Shown: positions 26,608 to 35,920, counted from the stretch's first letter. The stretch: DNA of 61,026 nt from an uncultured Endozoicomonas sp. (GCF_947495845.1 NZ_CANMAO010000025.1:1-61026), one strand, 5' to 3'. Notes: generated by a model from the letters alone, not told the origin. Translations and numbers: made by a program.

Positions 26608-26940
26608 ATGTCCGATAATGTAAATACGGAAACCGTGGGAATCACTAACGAAACGTTGGAAAAGACCAAGCTCAATCAGGAAACATCCAGTATTGGTTGG
26701 TCTGAATTGCAACGTTATTTTGCCCAGGGGCTTGTGCTCTACGTGGATAAGACGTTGGATCTGATCGATGTTGGTTATCAGATGTCGGTAGATAACAAAG
26801 CGACGATCGAACAGTGGTTGAAAGAAGGCAGCCTTGCCCAAGTGTCTGATGAGCAGGCGTTACGCTGGAACGATAGCGATCAAGAGTTCTGGGCGATGGT
26901 GATTCGCCCATGGGTTCTGGTTCAGGAAAAGGTTAACTGA
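26608..26940 (+). CDS. DUF2288-family protein
   Basis: The 110-residue protein matches the DUF2288 pattern SSIGWSELQRYFAQGLV, LDLIDVGYQM and WAMVIRPWVLVQE. It is small, acidic and soluble; the family has no assigned function. Its stop is directly followed by the arfB ATG, so the two are translationally coupled, hinting at a role near translation or RNA handling. Confidence 0.85.
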   Translation: MSDNVNTETVGITNETLEKTKLNQETSSIGWSELQRYFAQGLVLYVDKTLDLIDVGYQMSVDNKATIEQWLKEGSLAQVSDEQALRWNDSDQEFWAMVIRPWVLVQEKVN

Positions 26941-27354
26941 ATGTTGCAGATAGCGGACGGCGTACTGATCACTGCGGATGAAATAGAGCTCAGCTATATT
27001 CGAGCTCAAGGTGCGGGTGGCCAGAATGTAAATAAAGTGTCGTCTGCTGTTCACCTGAGGTTTGATATTCAGGCATCGTCGTTACCACCATTCTATAAAG
27101 AGCGTTTGATGGCACTCAGGGATGCCCGGATAACTCAGGACGGAGTCATTGTCTTAAAGGCTCAGCGATTTCGAACGCAAGAGAAAAACCGGGATGATGC
27201 CCTGCTTCGCCTGCAGGAATTAATTCAAAAGGCGACCGTCGTTCAAAAGCATCGTAAGGCCACACGGCCCACCCTGGCTTCTAAAAAACGCCGGGTGGAA
27301 GGTAAGAAAAAACGCGCTCAAGTTAAGAATTTACGTGGACGAATTGATCATTAA
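26941..27354 (+). CDS. arfB: Alternative ribosome-rescue factor B / peptidyl-tRNA hydrolase
   Basis: It releases peptides from stalled non-stop ribosomes. The 137-residue protein has the catalytic GGQ at residues 26-28 in RAQGAGGQNVNKVSSAVHLRF. It also has the Lys/Arg-rich C-terminal tail (KKRRVEGKKKRAQVK) that inserts into the empty mRNA channel in the family. It overlaps no gene, starts immediately after the DUF2288 stop and is followed by ybaK. Confidence 0.96.
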   Translation: MLQIADGVLITADEIELSYIRAQGAGGQNVNKVSSAVHLRFDIQASSLPPFYKERLMALRDARITQDGVIVLKAQRFRTQEKNRDDALLRLQELIQKATVVQKHRKATRPTLASKKRRVEGKKKRAQVKNLRGRIDH

Positions 27355-27362
27355 GTAAAGAT

Positions 27363-27830
27363 ATGACGCCAGCCATTAATCTGCTCAAAAAAGCCAAAGC
27401 TAATTTTAAGGTGCATCAGTACGACCATGATCCAGACAGTCACTCCTATGGCGAAGAGGCTGTGGAAAAAATGGGGCAGGATGCAAATCAGGTGTTTAAA
27501 ACACTGCTGGTAAAGCTGGATGGACGACAACTGGTAGTTGCTGTGGTGCCGGTTGCCGGCATGTTGGATTTGAAAGCAATGGCCGCTGCCTGCGGTGCCA
27601 AGAAAGCAGTGATGGCAGAGCAGCAGGAAGCAGAGCGTTCAACGGGCTATTTATTTGGAGGTATTAGCCCGTTGGGTCAGAAAAAGCGCTTACCTACGGT
27701 AGTTAACAGAACTGCAGACAATTTTGAGACAATTTTTATCAGCGCTGGTCGTCGAGGGTTGGAGGTTGAGCTTGCTGCTGAAGATCTGTTGAAGCTAACG
27801 TCAGGATCTTTCGCAGCAATCAGCAAATGA
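27363..27830 (+). CDS. ybaK: Cys-tRNA(Pro)/Cys-tRNA(Cys) deacylase YbaK
   Basis: This trans-editing enzyme removes cysteine mischarged on tRNA-Pro. The 155-residue protein has the YbaK/EbsC fold signatures FKTLLVKLDG, catalytic-lysine context, GYLFGGISPLGQKK and GRRGLEVEL. It lies eight bases after arfB in an apparent translation-quality operon, and its 3' end overlaps that of the convergent tag gene by 30 bp. Confidence 0.95.
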   Translation: MTPAINLLKKAKANFKVHQYDHDPDSHSYGEEAVEKMGQDANQVFKTLLVKLDGRQLVVAVVPVAGMLDLKAMAAACGAKKAVMAEQQEAERSTGYLFGGISPLGQKKRLPTVVNRTADNFETIFISAGRRGLEVELAAEDLLKLTSGSFAAISK

Positions 27831-28376
27831 AGGGCAGCTTACCAAGTGATCATTCACTAATCCCATGGACTGCATATAAGCATAACAGATGGTGCTGCCC
27901 ACAAAGCTGAAACCGCGCTTCTTCATATCTTTACTCATCCTGTCAGACACTTCGGTGGTGGCAGGTACTTCACTCATGGTTTGCCGATGATTGATAATTG
28001 GCTGATGATCCACAAAAGACCAAAGGTACTGGCTGAAGCTAGCAAACTCTTGCTGCACTTTGATAAAGGCGTTGGCATTCTTGATGGCGCTTTTGATCTT
28101 CAAGCGATTCCGGATAATGCCAGTATCCTGAAGTAGTCGTTCAATATCCTGCTCTTTCATGCGGGCGACTTTTTCTACATCAAAGTCATGAAAGGCGTTT
28201 CGGTAGCCTTCTCGCCGCTTCAAAATCGTAATCCAGCTCAAGCCTGCTTGTGCGCCTTCCAGAATCAAAAACTCGAACAGTGTTTTATCGTCGTGGGTAG
28301 GCACACCCCACTCGTTATCGTGATATTGAATATATAGTGGGTCACTATGGCACCAAGTGCAGCGTGGGTCTTTCAA
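27801..28376 (-). CDS. tag: DNA-3-methyladenine glycosylase I
   Basis: It excises 3-methyladenine from alkylated DNA. The 191-residue protein has RCTWCHSDPLYIQYHDNEWG, which includes zinc ligands and the substrate-pocket glutamate region, and EGAQAGLSWITIL. The C-terminal histidine/cysteine ligands are in VNDHLVSCP. The length is normal. It is convergent with ybaK and divergent from the RhoGAP-like gene. Confidence 0.96.
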   Translation of the reverse strand: MKDPRCTWCHSDPLYIQYHDNEWGVPTHDDKTLFEFLILEGAQAGLSWITILKRREGYRNAFHDFDVEKVARMKEQDIERLLQDTGIIRNRLKIKSAIKNANAFIKVQQEFASFSQYLWSFVDHQPIINHRQTMSEVPATTEVSDRMSKDMKKRGFSFVGSTICYAYMQSMGLVNDHLVSCPSFADCCERS

Positions 28377-28461
28377 ACTTTTTACTCCTTATGAAAACAG
28401 CCTATCTTTATATATTAATTTTGCCTATGTATATCATGTTTCAATTTATTCGGAGTTATTT

Positions 28462-29706
28462 TTGGAAATCTCAGCCGATCAGTCGATGCTTGCACAGGAC
28501 TGCGTCCCTCACAAGAATAGAGAAAAAGCTGCAAGTAATGGAGCAGTCAGGTACTTGAGTGGAGAGTGCCGCTCAGGTGAGGGAATACAAGAAATTAAGC
28601 CTTTGGATCGTTATAAAGTCACTCTTGATAATCAAGCGGGTGTGAAACTTAATCAACACAATGGCGAGGTTGATCCATTAAGTGTTGAATTTGAAAAGTT
28701 GCTGGCTGCCTGTTCATCAGGGTATGTTTTATCAGATGTGAAGAAAGATCGATCGAACTCATTGCCCTTTGTTGCTTGTGAGGGAGATATTAATGGTTTG
28801 AGACCAGATTCTCCAATGTTTGCTGACAACGTCAGCGCGGTCGACGTGTTCAATGAATGCGATGCTTACAATAGCGAAGGAATCAGGCGGTCATTGTCAT
28901 CCCCTGAAAGCTCAAGTGTTAGTTCAAAGGCTGAAGAGAAGTCTGAGAAATGCCAAAAAAGTATCGTAATACCCTTTTTCCATAAGAAAAATCAGATCAC
29001 AAGTTTAATAACATTATTCAGGGGAAGTTCATTGCAGCAGTTATCGACGCTCTCGAAAATAAACAAGTTTCCCGCTGAGTGCTGGCCTGTGTTGAACAGA
29101 TATATAATGACCGCTCACTTAGAGAAGTATATTGCGGAAGGAGTCAGTGGGTTGTTTCGAGTCCCTGCACTTAAGTCTGATATTAAAATGCTTGAATACG
29201 TAATTAATCAACAAAAAATACCCGATCACTTGCTTTTAAAACCTGCGTGTTTAGCCGGTTTTCTTAAAAATAGAATCAGAGAAATAGGTTTTTTTAACGT
29301 TGAGGACTGTAACCGATTATTGACTATAGAGAGTAATGGTCTTGATGAAGGGGCGAAATATACAGCACTGAATAAATTAATTAAGGCGTCATTGTCTACT
29401 AAGTCATTGGAGGATCGAGACTGGTTTTTAATTGCAGTGAAGCTTTTTGGTGAAGCGTACCGAAGTGCCCCGAACGAGCCTAGCAAGGAAGAGCAGCGGG
29501 TGTGTAAGCGAGACCTTGTCGGTTTATTTGCGCAGCATTTCTTTGTTCACCCTGAAATAGACTATTCGTCCTATGCGTCCGGTGCGGCTGGGGCAAGCAA
29601 GATGTTTGAGGAGTTTGAAGCGAAAAAGGAAGAACCCATAGTGATGAAGCGTCTATTATCCATACCTGACTTGCAAGCACTGGCTAGCGAACTCAATGCC
29701 AGCTAA
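28462..29706 (+). CDS. RhoGAP-domain-like protein, candidate host-directed effector
   Basis: From TTG 28462 (GGAG six bases upstream) the product is 414 residues. The first 180 or so are Ser/Glu/Lys-rich and probably disordered. Residues about 215-400 resemble a RhoGAP domain: YIAEGVSGLFRVPA places R233 where the arginine finger of GIFR-type motifs lies. LAGFLKNRIREIG matches the LKxxLREL helix, with K269 and R273. FLIAVKLFGEAY and LVGLFAQHFF fit the later helices. The usual asparagine of the last motif is not evident. RhoGAPs switch off Rho-family GTPases of eukaryotes, and bacteria lack such substrates. An upstream ATG frame to 28357 would overlap tag and is less likely. Confidence 0.7.
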   Translation: MEISADQSMLAQDCVPHKNREKAASNGAVRYLSGECRSGEGIQEIKPLDRYKVTLDNQAGVKLNQHNGEVDPLSVEFEKLLAACSSGYVLSDVKKDRSNSLPFVACEGDINGLRPDSPMFADNVSAVDVFNECDAYNSEGIRRSLSSPESSSVSSKAEEKSEKCQKSIVIPFFHKKNQITSLITLFRGSSLQQLSTLSKINKFPAECWPVLNRYIMTAHLEKYIAEGVSGLFRVPALKSDIKMLEYVINQQKIPDHLLLKPACLAGFLKNRIREIGFFNVEDCNRLLTIESNGLDEGAKYTALNKLIKASLSTKSLEDRDWFLIAVKLFGEAYRSAPNEPSKEEQRVCKRDLVGLFAQHFFVHPEIDYSSYASGAAGASKMFEEFEAKKEEPIVMKRLLSIPDLQALASELNAS

Positions 29707-29738
29707 GATAGCCGTTTACCAGACAAAGGCGACTATTG

Positions 29739-30224
29739 ATGAAGATAGCCAAAGAACGAGTGGCGCTGTTTCATTACACTCTGAAAAATGATGATGGAGA
29801 AGTGCTGGATAGCTCTGAAGGCGAGTCTCCCATGGCTTATATTCACGGTGAGTACAACATTGTTGAAGGCTTGGAGAATGCGCTGGAAGGCAAGCAGGCT
29901 GGAGATAAGTTTGAAGTCTCTGTTGAGTCCGCTGAAGGCTACGGCGAGTACGATGAGAGTCTGGTTCAGCCAGTGCCGAAAGAGCAGTTTGGTGATCATT
30001 CTGTCGAAGTAGGTCAGCAATTTCATGCTGACACAGCCATCGGCCCTCGTGTTGTAACGGTTATCGCGATTAATGAAGAAGAAGATCAGGTGGTGATTGA
30101 CGCAAATCACTCCCTTGCGGGTGAGAATCTGCACTTCAGTGTTGAGGTGGTTGACGTTCGTGAAGCAACAAAAGAAGAACTGGATCATGGTCATGTTCAT
30201 GGGCCTGGTGGTCATGAGCACTGA
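29739..30224 (+). CDS. slyD: FKBP-type peptidyl-prolyl isomerase SlyD
   Basis: This cytoplasmic folding helper and metallochaperone has 161 residues: an FKBP half (VALFHYTLKNDDGEVLDSS, and GLENALEGKQAGDKF), the inserted-flap chaperone domain (PKEQFGDH ... DANHSLAGE) and a short His-rich metal tail (HGHVHGPGGHEH). ATG 29739 follows AAAGGC; a TTG just before it is in frame. A strong terminator follows. Confidence 0.95.
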   Translation: MKIAKERVALFHYTLKNDDGEVLDSSEGESPMAYIHGEYNIVEGLENALEGKQAGDKFEVSVESAEGYGEYDESLVQPVPKEQFGDHSVEVGQQFHADTAIGPRVVTVIAINEEEDQVVIDANHSLAGENLHFSVEVVDVREATKEELDHGHVHGPGGHEH

Positions 30225-30238
30225 ATAAAATTGAGTGC

Positions 30239-30268
30239 AAAAAAAGCCGACGTTTGTCGGCTTTTTTT
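30239..30268 (+). terminator. slyD terminator
   Basis: AAAAAGCCGAC/GTCGGCTTTTTTT with a 4-base loop, 15 bases after the stop codon. Confidence 0.93.
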
Positions 30269-30280
30269 ATGGCGCCAGTT

Positions 30281-30443
30281 TAAGTAGTTGAGCATTTGGA
30301 GTCGAATATTTCTGGCTCATTGAACAGGTTCTCTGCAAGGCGCAACGGCGGGAGCATAGCGAGCTATGAGACCAGAGTTGCAACGCAGTCAGAGCGCCTG
30401 TTCAATGAGTCAGAAAATATGATTTCATGTGGTTAACTACTTA
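30281..30443. repeat. Palindromic element, family R2, copy C (163 bp, inverted)
   Basis: The ends TAAGTAGTT and AACTACTTA pair, and the core matches the other R2 copies in reverse orientation (TCGAATATTTCTGGCT at the left). It lies between slyD and the IS-split gene. Confidence 0.9.
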
Positions 30444-30591
30444 AGCATCAGTAAGTAAGATAAACAGCGTGCTTTGTTTTCTGTAGTGTCAGTAGTTGGA
30501 TGTTTTCCAGCAAACCATCTTCGACCAGCGCTTTAAATGCCATGGTAGTTCGCATGTTGTGTAAATCATTGCGGCTTTCCCAGAGTCCTAG

Positions 30592-31473
30592 GGGGCGTCA
30601 CCATCTAACCGATCTATCAGCTTATGAGCCTGACCATAAGACCAGCCAATAATGGGCTACTGTTTGTTATTTTGGTTTGCTATGGCTCGGACAGTGCTCA
30701 AAGATGAACAGTGGGATCGGATCAAAGATATGTTACCCGGTAAAGCATCTGATCCGGGGCCAACAGCCCAAAACAGGTTATTTGTAGAGGCGATTCTTTG
30801 GATTGGCCGTACTGGAGCCCCATGGAGAGATTTGCCGGAAGAGTTCGGTCATTGGGCCAGTACGTACAATCGGTTCAATCGCTGGTGTAAAAGGGGCATA
30901 TGGAGTTGGGTCTTTAAAGAGCTGAGTAAAGATCGTGATATGGAGTATCTAATGGTTGATGGCTCAATTACCCGTGTTCATCAACACGGAGCGCCTAAAA
31001 AACAGAACAAGACAGCGAAGCGGTCGGAAAATCAAGAGGTGGATTAACAACCAAAATTCATGCTGCAACAGATGCGCTTGGTAACCCTGTCCGCTTTATT
31101 CTCACGGCTGGACAGGCATCAGAGTATGGTCAGGCAAATGCCCTGATAGAAGGCTTTTCTGCTGATTTTGTTCTTGCTGACAGAGGCTATGACTCTAATG
31201 CATTCCTCTTGGAGATCAAGAGATCAGGGGCTACACAGGTTATTCCTCCAAAGAAAAACCGCGTAGATCAGAGAGATTATGATAAACAGATTTATAAAGA
31301 GCGTAATCTGGTTGAGCGTCTGTTTCAAAAGCTCAAGAACTTCCGGCGGATAGCAACCCGCTACGAGCGATTGCCACGAAACTACATGGGAATGCTTGAG
31401 GTGGCGGCGATCATAATTTGGCTGGCGTGAGTCACATTTGTTAATTGACTGTTCGGTTAGATGGTGACGCCCC
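30592..31473 (+). mobile_element. IS5-family insertion sequence (IS427-like group), 882 bp
   Basis: Perfect 21-bp terminal inverted repeats begin GGGGCGTCACCATCTAACCG on both ends and are flanked by CTAG on each side, consistent with the YTAR-type target duplication of the family. It encodes one transposase in two overlapping frames. The element interrupts a minus-strand gene. Confidence 0.93.
30682..31430 (+). CDS. IS5-family DDE transposase, two frames joined by a -1 frameshift
   Basis: Frame 1 (ATG 30682 to stop 31047) carries the N-terminal DUF4096-like part (LKDEQWDRIKDMLPG, APWRDLPEEFGHW) and the first catalytic aspartate in LMVDGSITRVHQ. Frame 2 (to 31430) continues SRGGLTTKIHAATD, the second aspartate in LADRGYDSN and the glutamate in NLVERLFQKLKN. 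A run of six A at 30997-31002 is a plausible -1 slippage site; with that shift the fusion reads through without a stop. All three catalytic acids are present, so the element may be active. Confidence 0.85.
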
Positions 31474-31685
31474 CTAGGTCCATCAGCAGGGTACTGACTT
31501 TAAATGTATTGCCTTTGCTCATAGTGTCGATGGCCTGTTGCAGCGGGCCTAACAGTTGAATCAGTCGCATACTCCTCTCCCTGAAACCGTACTTCAGATG
31601 TTTATTTTAAAGGGAGAGGGGGCTGGAACACAGTTAGCGGAAGGTCGAGGTTTGCCCTCTACATTGGTCGTAGAGGGAGTGATGA

Positions 31686-32867
31686 TCAATAAATGATTGG
31701 ACTGAGCAAAAGGTAAAAATAGTGAGCGGCGACGCCAGCACAAATACCACCGATGGTGTGGGCAAGAATGGCCTTAGACGTCAACTGTCTGAAACCAAGC
31801 GAATCCAGCATGGCGGTATGTGTGCTCAGGTAACCACTCCAGCACATTCCCATTGCAGTAAATACGGCGATGTCGCTGCCGCCAACGAGCCCTTGATTGA
31901 TAAAGTTCGGTACCAGAGACATGGCTGCACCAACAGCACCCAAAGACGTGATTGGAAATGCCACCAACTCCGCATGATCAAAACCAAACAGCAGCTCAAA
32001 CAGCCAGGTGAAATGACTGGCGAGTTTCGGTAACAGTGCAACACCTTCAAACGCAGCGCCAGTGTAACCTGTGGTTGGGGCATCAAAGGTCAGCACCATG
32101 ACAAATGTACTGATAATCAAAACGCCGGGAATAATAGCAACGCCCATGGCAACGCCGCCCTTACCACCATCCAGTAGAGCATTCAGGAAACGTAACCACA
32201 CCGGATCGGTGGAGCTGTGATCGTCCAGAAGATCGCTGTGAGTGGCGGTGAAACTCGCATCATGGAGCCGGTGGTCGTTGCGGATAAATCGCTGCATCAG
32301 GCGCGTAGACACAATAGCGCCGACCATTGCACCTGCAAGCCCAATCATGGCGGGAATAAAATAGGTGTCACCCGTCTGGCTGTTCTGCAGTGTCGCCATA
32401 AAGGTGATAACAATCAGGCCCATGCCGAACGAGGTGCCAAAGTTAGTCAGAGAGATAATCTCGTGCACTTTGAAAGAATGGTTAAAGCGACGATCTTTTG
32501 CCAGACCAATGATGGCGGGATTATCGGAAAAGAAGGTCATCATGGCCGCCATGGCTGCGCGGCCTGGCAGATTGAACAGTGGGCGCATGAATGGCACCAG
32601 CATGCGCTCAATCAGAGCAATAACGTGAAACTCCATTAGCAGACGACCGGCGGCGCCGGTCAGTACGGTAATTCCCATGAGAAAAAGTACGGTGTTCAGC
32701 AGCAGCTGGTGGGCCGTGTTGAACAGGGTGTTAAACATGTTGGTCACACCCATGGTTTGACCAAGGTAGCCAAACAACAAGCCTGACAGTGTCAGAAGTA
32801 AAATAGGCTCCACGGTATGTCTGATATTTCGTGTAGCATCTGATCCGGATGGGACGGCTTTACTCAT
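31686..32867 (-). CDS. Nucleoside-recognition GATE-domain membrane protein (YjiH-like)
   Basis: The 393-residue polytopic protein has about ten hydrophobic helices. It has an N-terminal pair of helices, FFSDNPAIIGLAKDRRF, LTNFGTSFGMGLIV, and a long second half with GVAMGVAIIPGVLIISTFVM and AAMSLVPNFINQGLVGG. The DNPA and NFG patterns are typical of nucleoside-recognition (Gate) family proteins, whose transport substrates are mostly unknown. It stands alone with an inverted repeat upstream. Confidence 0.75.
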   Translation of the reverse strand: MSKAVPSGSDATRNIRHTVEPILLLTLSGLLFGYLGQTMGVTNMFNTLFNTAHQLLLNTVLFLMGITVLTGAAGRLLMEFHVIALIERMLVPFMRPLFNLPGRAAMAAMMTFFSDNPAIIGLAKDRRFNHSFKVHEIISLTNFGTSFGMGLIVITFMATLQNSQTGDTYFIPAMIGLAGAMVGAIVSTRLMQRFIRNDHRLHDASFTATHSDLLDDHSSTDPVWLRFLNALLDGGKGGVAMGVAIIPGVLIISTFVMVLTFDAPTTGYTGAAFEGVALLPKLASHFTWLFELLFGFDHAELVAFPITSLGAVGAAMSLVPNFINQGLVGGSDIAVFTAMGMCWSGYLSTHTAMLDSLGFRQLTSKAILAHTIGGICAGVAAHYFYLLLSPIIY

Positions 32868-32960
32868 AAATAATCCAGAAAAACAGTAGGTAACTTGTTA
32901 GACAAGCGTGCACTCCCTCAGTTCCCACGAGGAAGGAGGGTTTCGCAAAACTCCAAACGT

Positions 32961-33099
32961 CTCGTTCCCATGCTCCGCGTGGGAATGCATACCCTTGAAT
33001 TGTAAAGGGTTAGAAGTATGGGTTCCCACGCAATACCCAAAGGGCATAAAAGCATGGGAACCAGGGCTTTAGCGACAACCTCGGAGCATGGGAACGAGG
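32961..33099. repeat. 139-bp inverted repeat upstream of the GATE-domain gene
   Basis: CTCGTTCCCATGCTCC at 32961 pairs with GGAGCATGGGAACGAG ending at 33098; inner TGGGAATGC/GGTTCCCACGC segments echo the same motif. The sequence resembles a widespread gammaproteobacterial intergenic repeat (GTTCCCATGCTC...GTGGGAATGC). Confidence 0.8.
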
Positions 33100-33181
33100 A
33101 ATTCTTTCAGAATTACCGACCTTGTGTGTTTTGCTCAGAAAGTTGGCAACCATTCTCTTTAAGGAACAGTGCCAGCCTGCC

Positions 33182-34762
33182 TCAATGCTCTCGAGTTGTG
33201 CGGAAGGTAACGTCAGGATAACGTTCTTCAGACAAAGACAGGTTTACCTGGGTCGGTGCCAGATAAGTGAGGTAGCCGCCACCGTCGATGGCAAGGTTTT
33301 CAGCGCACTTACGTTTGAACTCTTCCAGCTTCTTGTTGTCTTTACAGTCCACCCAGCGGGCTGTATTCACAGTGACGGGTTCGTAAATGGCTTCTACTTT
33401 GTACTCATCCTGCAGGCGTCGCATCACCACATCAAACTGCAGCACACCCACGGCGCCCAGAATCAGGTCATTGTTGTTTAATGGCATGAACAGCTGAGTA
33501 GCACCTTCTTCAGACAGTTCTTTCAAACCTTTCTGCAATTGCTTCAGTTTCAGCGGATCTTTCAGACGAACGCGGCGGAACATTTCAGGGGCAAAGTGAG
33601 GAATCCCCATAAACTTCATCAGTTCGCCTTGAGTGAAGGTGTCACCAATCTGAATGGTGCCGTGGTTGTGTAGACCAATGATATCGCCGGAGATGGCTTC
33701 ATCCACATGTGAGCGATCACCTGCAAGGAAAGTGACGGCGTCGGCGATCTTAATGTCTTTACCGATTCGCACGTGTTTCATCTTCATGTTGCGGGTGTAT
33801 TTACCGGAACAAATGCGAAGGAAGGCGATACGGTCACGGTGCTTTGGATCCATGTTTGCCTGAATCTTGAACACGAAACCGGAGAAGTTATCTTCTGTTG
33901 CAGGCACTGAGCGAGCATCAGTTTCCCGTGGCAGCGGTGAAGGCGCCCACTTTACGAAATCGTTCAGCATTTCACGAACGCCGAAGTTGGAAAGCGCGGT
34001 ACCAAAGAAGACCGGTGTCATGCGTCCAGCTTGGTATTCTTCAAGATCGAACTCGTGGCTGGCGCCGCGAACCAGTTCGATCTCTTCCATCATGTCGGCG
34101 TGGAGGTCACCCAGTAGTTCGATCGCTTCTGGTGATTCAATGCCCTGAATTTGGATGTCATCCGGCACCACGCTGGCCTGACCCGGCTTGAACACATGGA
34201 TAGTGTCGGTATACAGGTTGTAGACGCCTTTAAAGCGTTTGCCCATGCTGATTGGCCAGGTGATCGGGGCGCACTGGATTTTCAGGATGTCTTCGATTTC
34301 GTCGAGAACTTCAATCTGGTCACGAACTTCCCGGTCCATTTTGTTCACGAAAGTGAAGATTGGTGTATCACGTAAACGACACACTTCCATTAATTTGATG
34401 GTCCGGTCTTCAACACCTTTGGCGCCGTCGATAACCATCAGACAGCTGTCTACCGCAGTTAATGTACGGTAAGTGTCTTCCGAGAAATCTTCGTGCCCTG
34501 GTGTGTCCAGCAAATTGACGATGCGGTCGTGGTAAGGAAACTGCATTACGGAGGTAGTGATGGAGATACCCCGTTCCTGTTCCATTTTCATCCAGTCAGA
34601 CGTTGCCATACGACCGGTTTTCTTACCTTTTACGGTGCCCGCCAGCTGAATCGCACCACCGAGCAGCAGCAGCTTTTCGGTAATCGTGGTTTTACCGGCG
34701 TCCGGGTGGGAGATGATGGCAAAGGTTCGTCTGGTTTCAACTTCCCGCGACAATGCTGACAT
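33182..34762 (-). CDS. prfC: Peptide chain release factor 3
   Basis: This GTPase recycles RF1/RF2 after termination. The 526-residue protein has the P-loop [13 protein letters not shown], the switch region [23 protein letters not shown] and NKMDRE, then EF-G-like domains 2 and 3 ([18 protein letters not shown]). I chose ATG 34762 ([14 protein letters not shown]), matching the family; an ATG at 34774 and a GTG at 34795 are in frame. It is divergent from nothing close and ends near the inverted repeat at 33099. Confidence 0.96.
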   Translation of the reverse strand: MSALSREVETRRTFAIISHPDAGKTTITEKLLLLGGAIQLAGTVKGKKTGRMATSDWMKMEQERGISITTSVMQFPYHDRIVNLLDTPGHEDFSEDTYRTLTAVDSCLMVIDGAKGVEDRTIKLMEVCRLRDTPIFTFVNKMDREVRDQIEVLDEIEDILKIQCAPITWPISMGKRFKGVYNLYTDTIHVFKPGQASVVPDDIQIQGIESPEAIELLGDLHADMMEEIELVRGASHEFDLEEYQAGRMTPVFFGTALSNFGVREMLNDFVKWAPSPLPRETDARSVPATEDNFSGFVFKIQANMDPKHRDRIAFLRICSGKYTRNMKMKHVRIGKDIKIADAVTFLAGDRSHVDEAISGDIIGLHNHGTIQIGDTFTQGELMKFMGIPHFAPEMFRRVRLKDPLKLKQLQKGLKELSEEGATQLFMPLNNNDLILGAVGVLQFDVVMRRLQDEYKVEAIYEPVTVNTARWVDCKDNKKLEEFKRKCAENLAIDGGGYLTYLAPTQVNLSLSEERYPDVTFRTTREH

Positions 34763-34951
34763 GCGTGTTTCCATGGTGTGGGGAACCTTGTACACAAGTA
34801 CTTAAAACCCACAGGCAGATGACGACGGGTAGATTAAGATGAGTGGGAGTGTACAAAACTCCAAAATAAAATAATGGGTGAATTATCCAAATCAGTGCGG
34901 CGACTGCAAGCTGATTGGCCGTTTTACTGCAAAAAGGGTGGAAAACGCCCG

Positions 34952-35791
34952 TTAATCATAAATGACATCCAGCAAAAGACGCGCTGGTTTTGCTTGCCAG
35001 TTGGAAAATTCCAGCCAGCCGGGATAATCAATGTGCTTTTTCAGATAGATGGGTTGTTGAATATCGGGTGCATTGACGATGGTTGCAGTGATGGTTCCTG
35101 CTTTGATGCCATTGGTAATGCTGCGTTTAATATTAACGACAATGTTTTTATTTTCTTCGCTGGCCTCGTGTGCGCTGGATAGCGTTATGTTGATATCCAT
35201 GGGGTAACCGACCAGACCCCACCAGTTCTCTTGATCAACCAGTAGGAAGCGTCCGGCATTGTTTCTGGTTTTATCAAACATGCCTTGGTTAATGACTGTA
35301 GCGAGTGCTTCTTCATCGAAAAAGAAATCAGCCTCTTTGATGACCCTGCCATGGATAATCTTGTAATTTGTGATTTTCCAGGGGGAGTCCTCAGGCAACT
35401 CCACCGCGGTGAGGCTGGCGGCTCCCTGATAGGGCTTGGTTGCATAGTACGTGGCGTAAGCTGAACCAGCTACGATTGCTGTGACCACGATGGCAATGCC
35501 GAGGACTTCAAGGCCGTCAGTGTTGGTATCGGAGAGTGATTGATCGTCATTGTCTGTGTTGCTATTGGTGTAGCAGGTAGTACACCAGGATAGGGGGTAC
35601 CAGCCAGAATGAGCCGGGTATTTTTTTTCTGATTCGATAATGGCAGTTTGGGCGTTATAGCGATGACTCTTTAATTGGTACAGAGCCATGTGTTCGTAGC
35701 TAATAGGGCTTTCAGAATGGCCATTGGCGGATAGACCCAGCAGTAGGGTTAAACCAAGGGTTAATAGTTTCTTCAAGAGAGTCAAATGCAT
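34952..35791 (-). CDS. Uncharacterised envelope protein with signal peptide and one membrane helix
   Basis: I do not recognise the family. The 279-residue product has a signal peptide (about 1-25, LTLLKKLLTLGLTLLLGLSANG). A WCTTC cysteine pair lies near residue 69, an Asn/Asp/Ser-rich stretch follows, and a membrane helix at about 95-118 (LGIAIVVTAIVAGSAYATYYA) precedes a mainly beta C-terminal region of about 160 residues. It lies between prfC and the divergent manB gene. Confidence 0.7.
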   Translation of the reverse strand: MHLTLLKKLLTLGLTLLLGLSANGHSESPISYEHMALYQLKSHRYNAQTAIIESEKKYPAHSGWYPLSWCTTCYTNSNTDNDDQSLSDTNTDGLEVLGIAIVVTAIVAGSAYATYYATKPYQGAASLTAVELPEDSPWKITNYKIIHGRVIKEADFFFDEEALATVINQGMFDKTRNNAGRFLLVDQENWWGLVGYPMDINITLSSAHEASEENKNIVVNIKRSITNGIKAGTITATIVNAPDIQQPIYLKKHIDYPGWLEFSNWQAKPARLLLDVIYD

Positions 35792-35920
35792 TTCTAACGG
35801 TTATTGTCATTATACCAGTGAACTTGGATCAGTGGTTGACCAGAAAGTTCCCGGATGATCGTTTGAGTCCAAGGGGGCATTCGTAGTTAAATATGCCTTT
35901 ATGTTGTCGCTGTGATTCCA

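Larger units (their letters stand above)
30448..31570 (-). pseudogene. Small gene (78 codons) split by an IS5-family element
   Basis: On the minus strand ATG 31570 has an excellent GGAGAGGAG ribosome-binding site and opens a frame (MRLIQLLGPLQQAIDTMSKG...) that reaches the element at 31477 after DL. Beyond the element, 30587-30448 continues in the same frame (GLWESRNDLHNMRTTMAFK ... AVYLTY stop). Removing the element with one copy of its CTAG target duplication joins the halves exactly, giving a 78-residue protein. It has an alpha-helical look, perhaps a small DNA- or protein-binding factor. I do not recognise the family. Confidence 0.8.

Noticed and set aside
28337-28461. N-terminal extension of the RhoGAP-like gene into the tag start region
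   Set aside because: It would overlap the divergent tag gene and its promoter; TTG 28462 has a well-spaced GGAG.
29733-30221. Open frame exactly antisense to slyD (162 codons)
   Set aside because: SlyD is unmistakable on the other strand; the antisense product has no recognisable features or start signal.
34860-35182. Plus-strand frame opposite the envelope-protein gene
   Set aside because: It is antisense to a frame with a clear signal peptide and has no support of its own.
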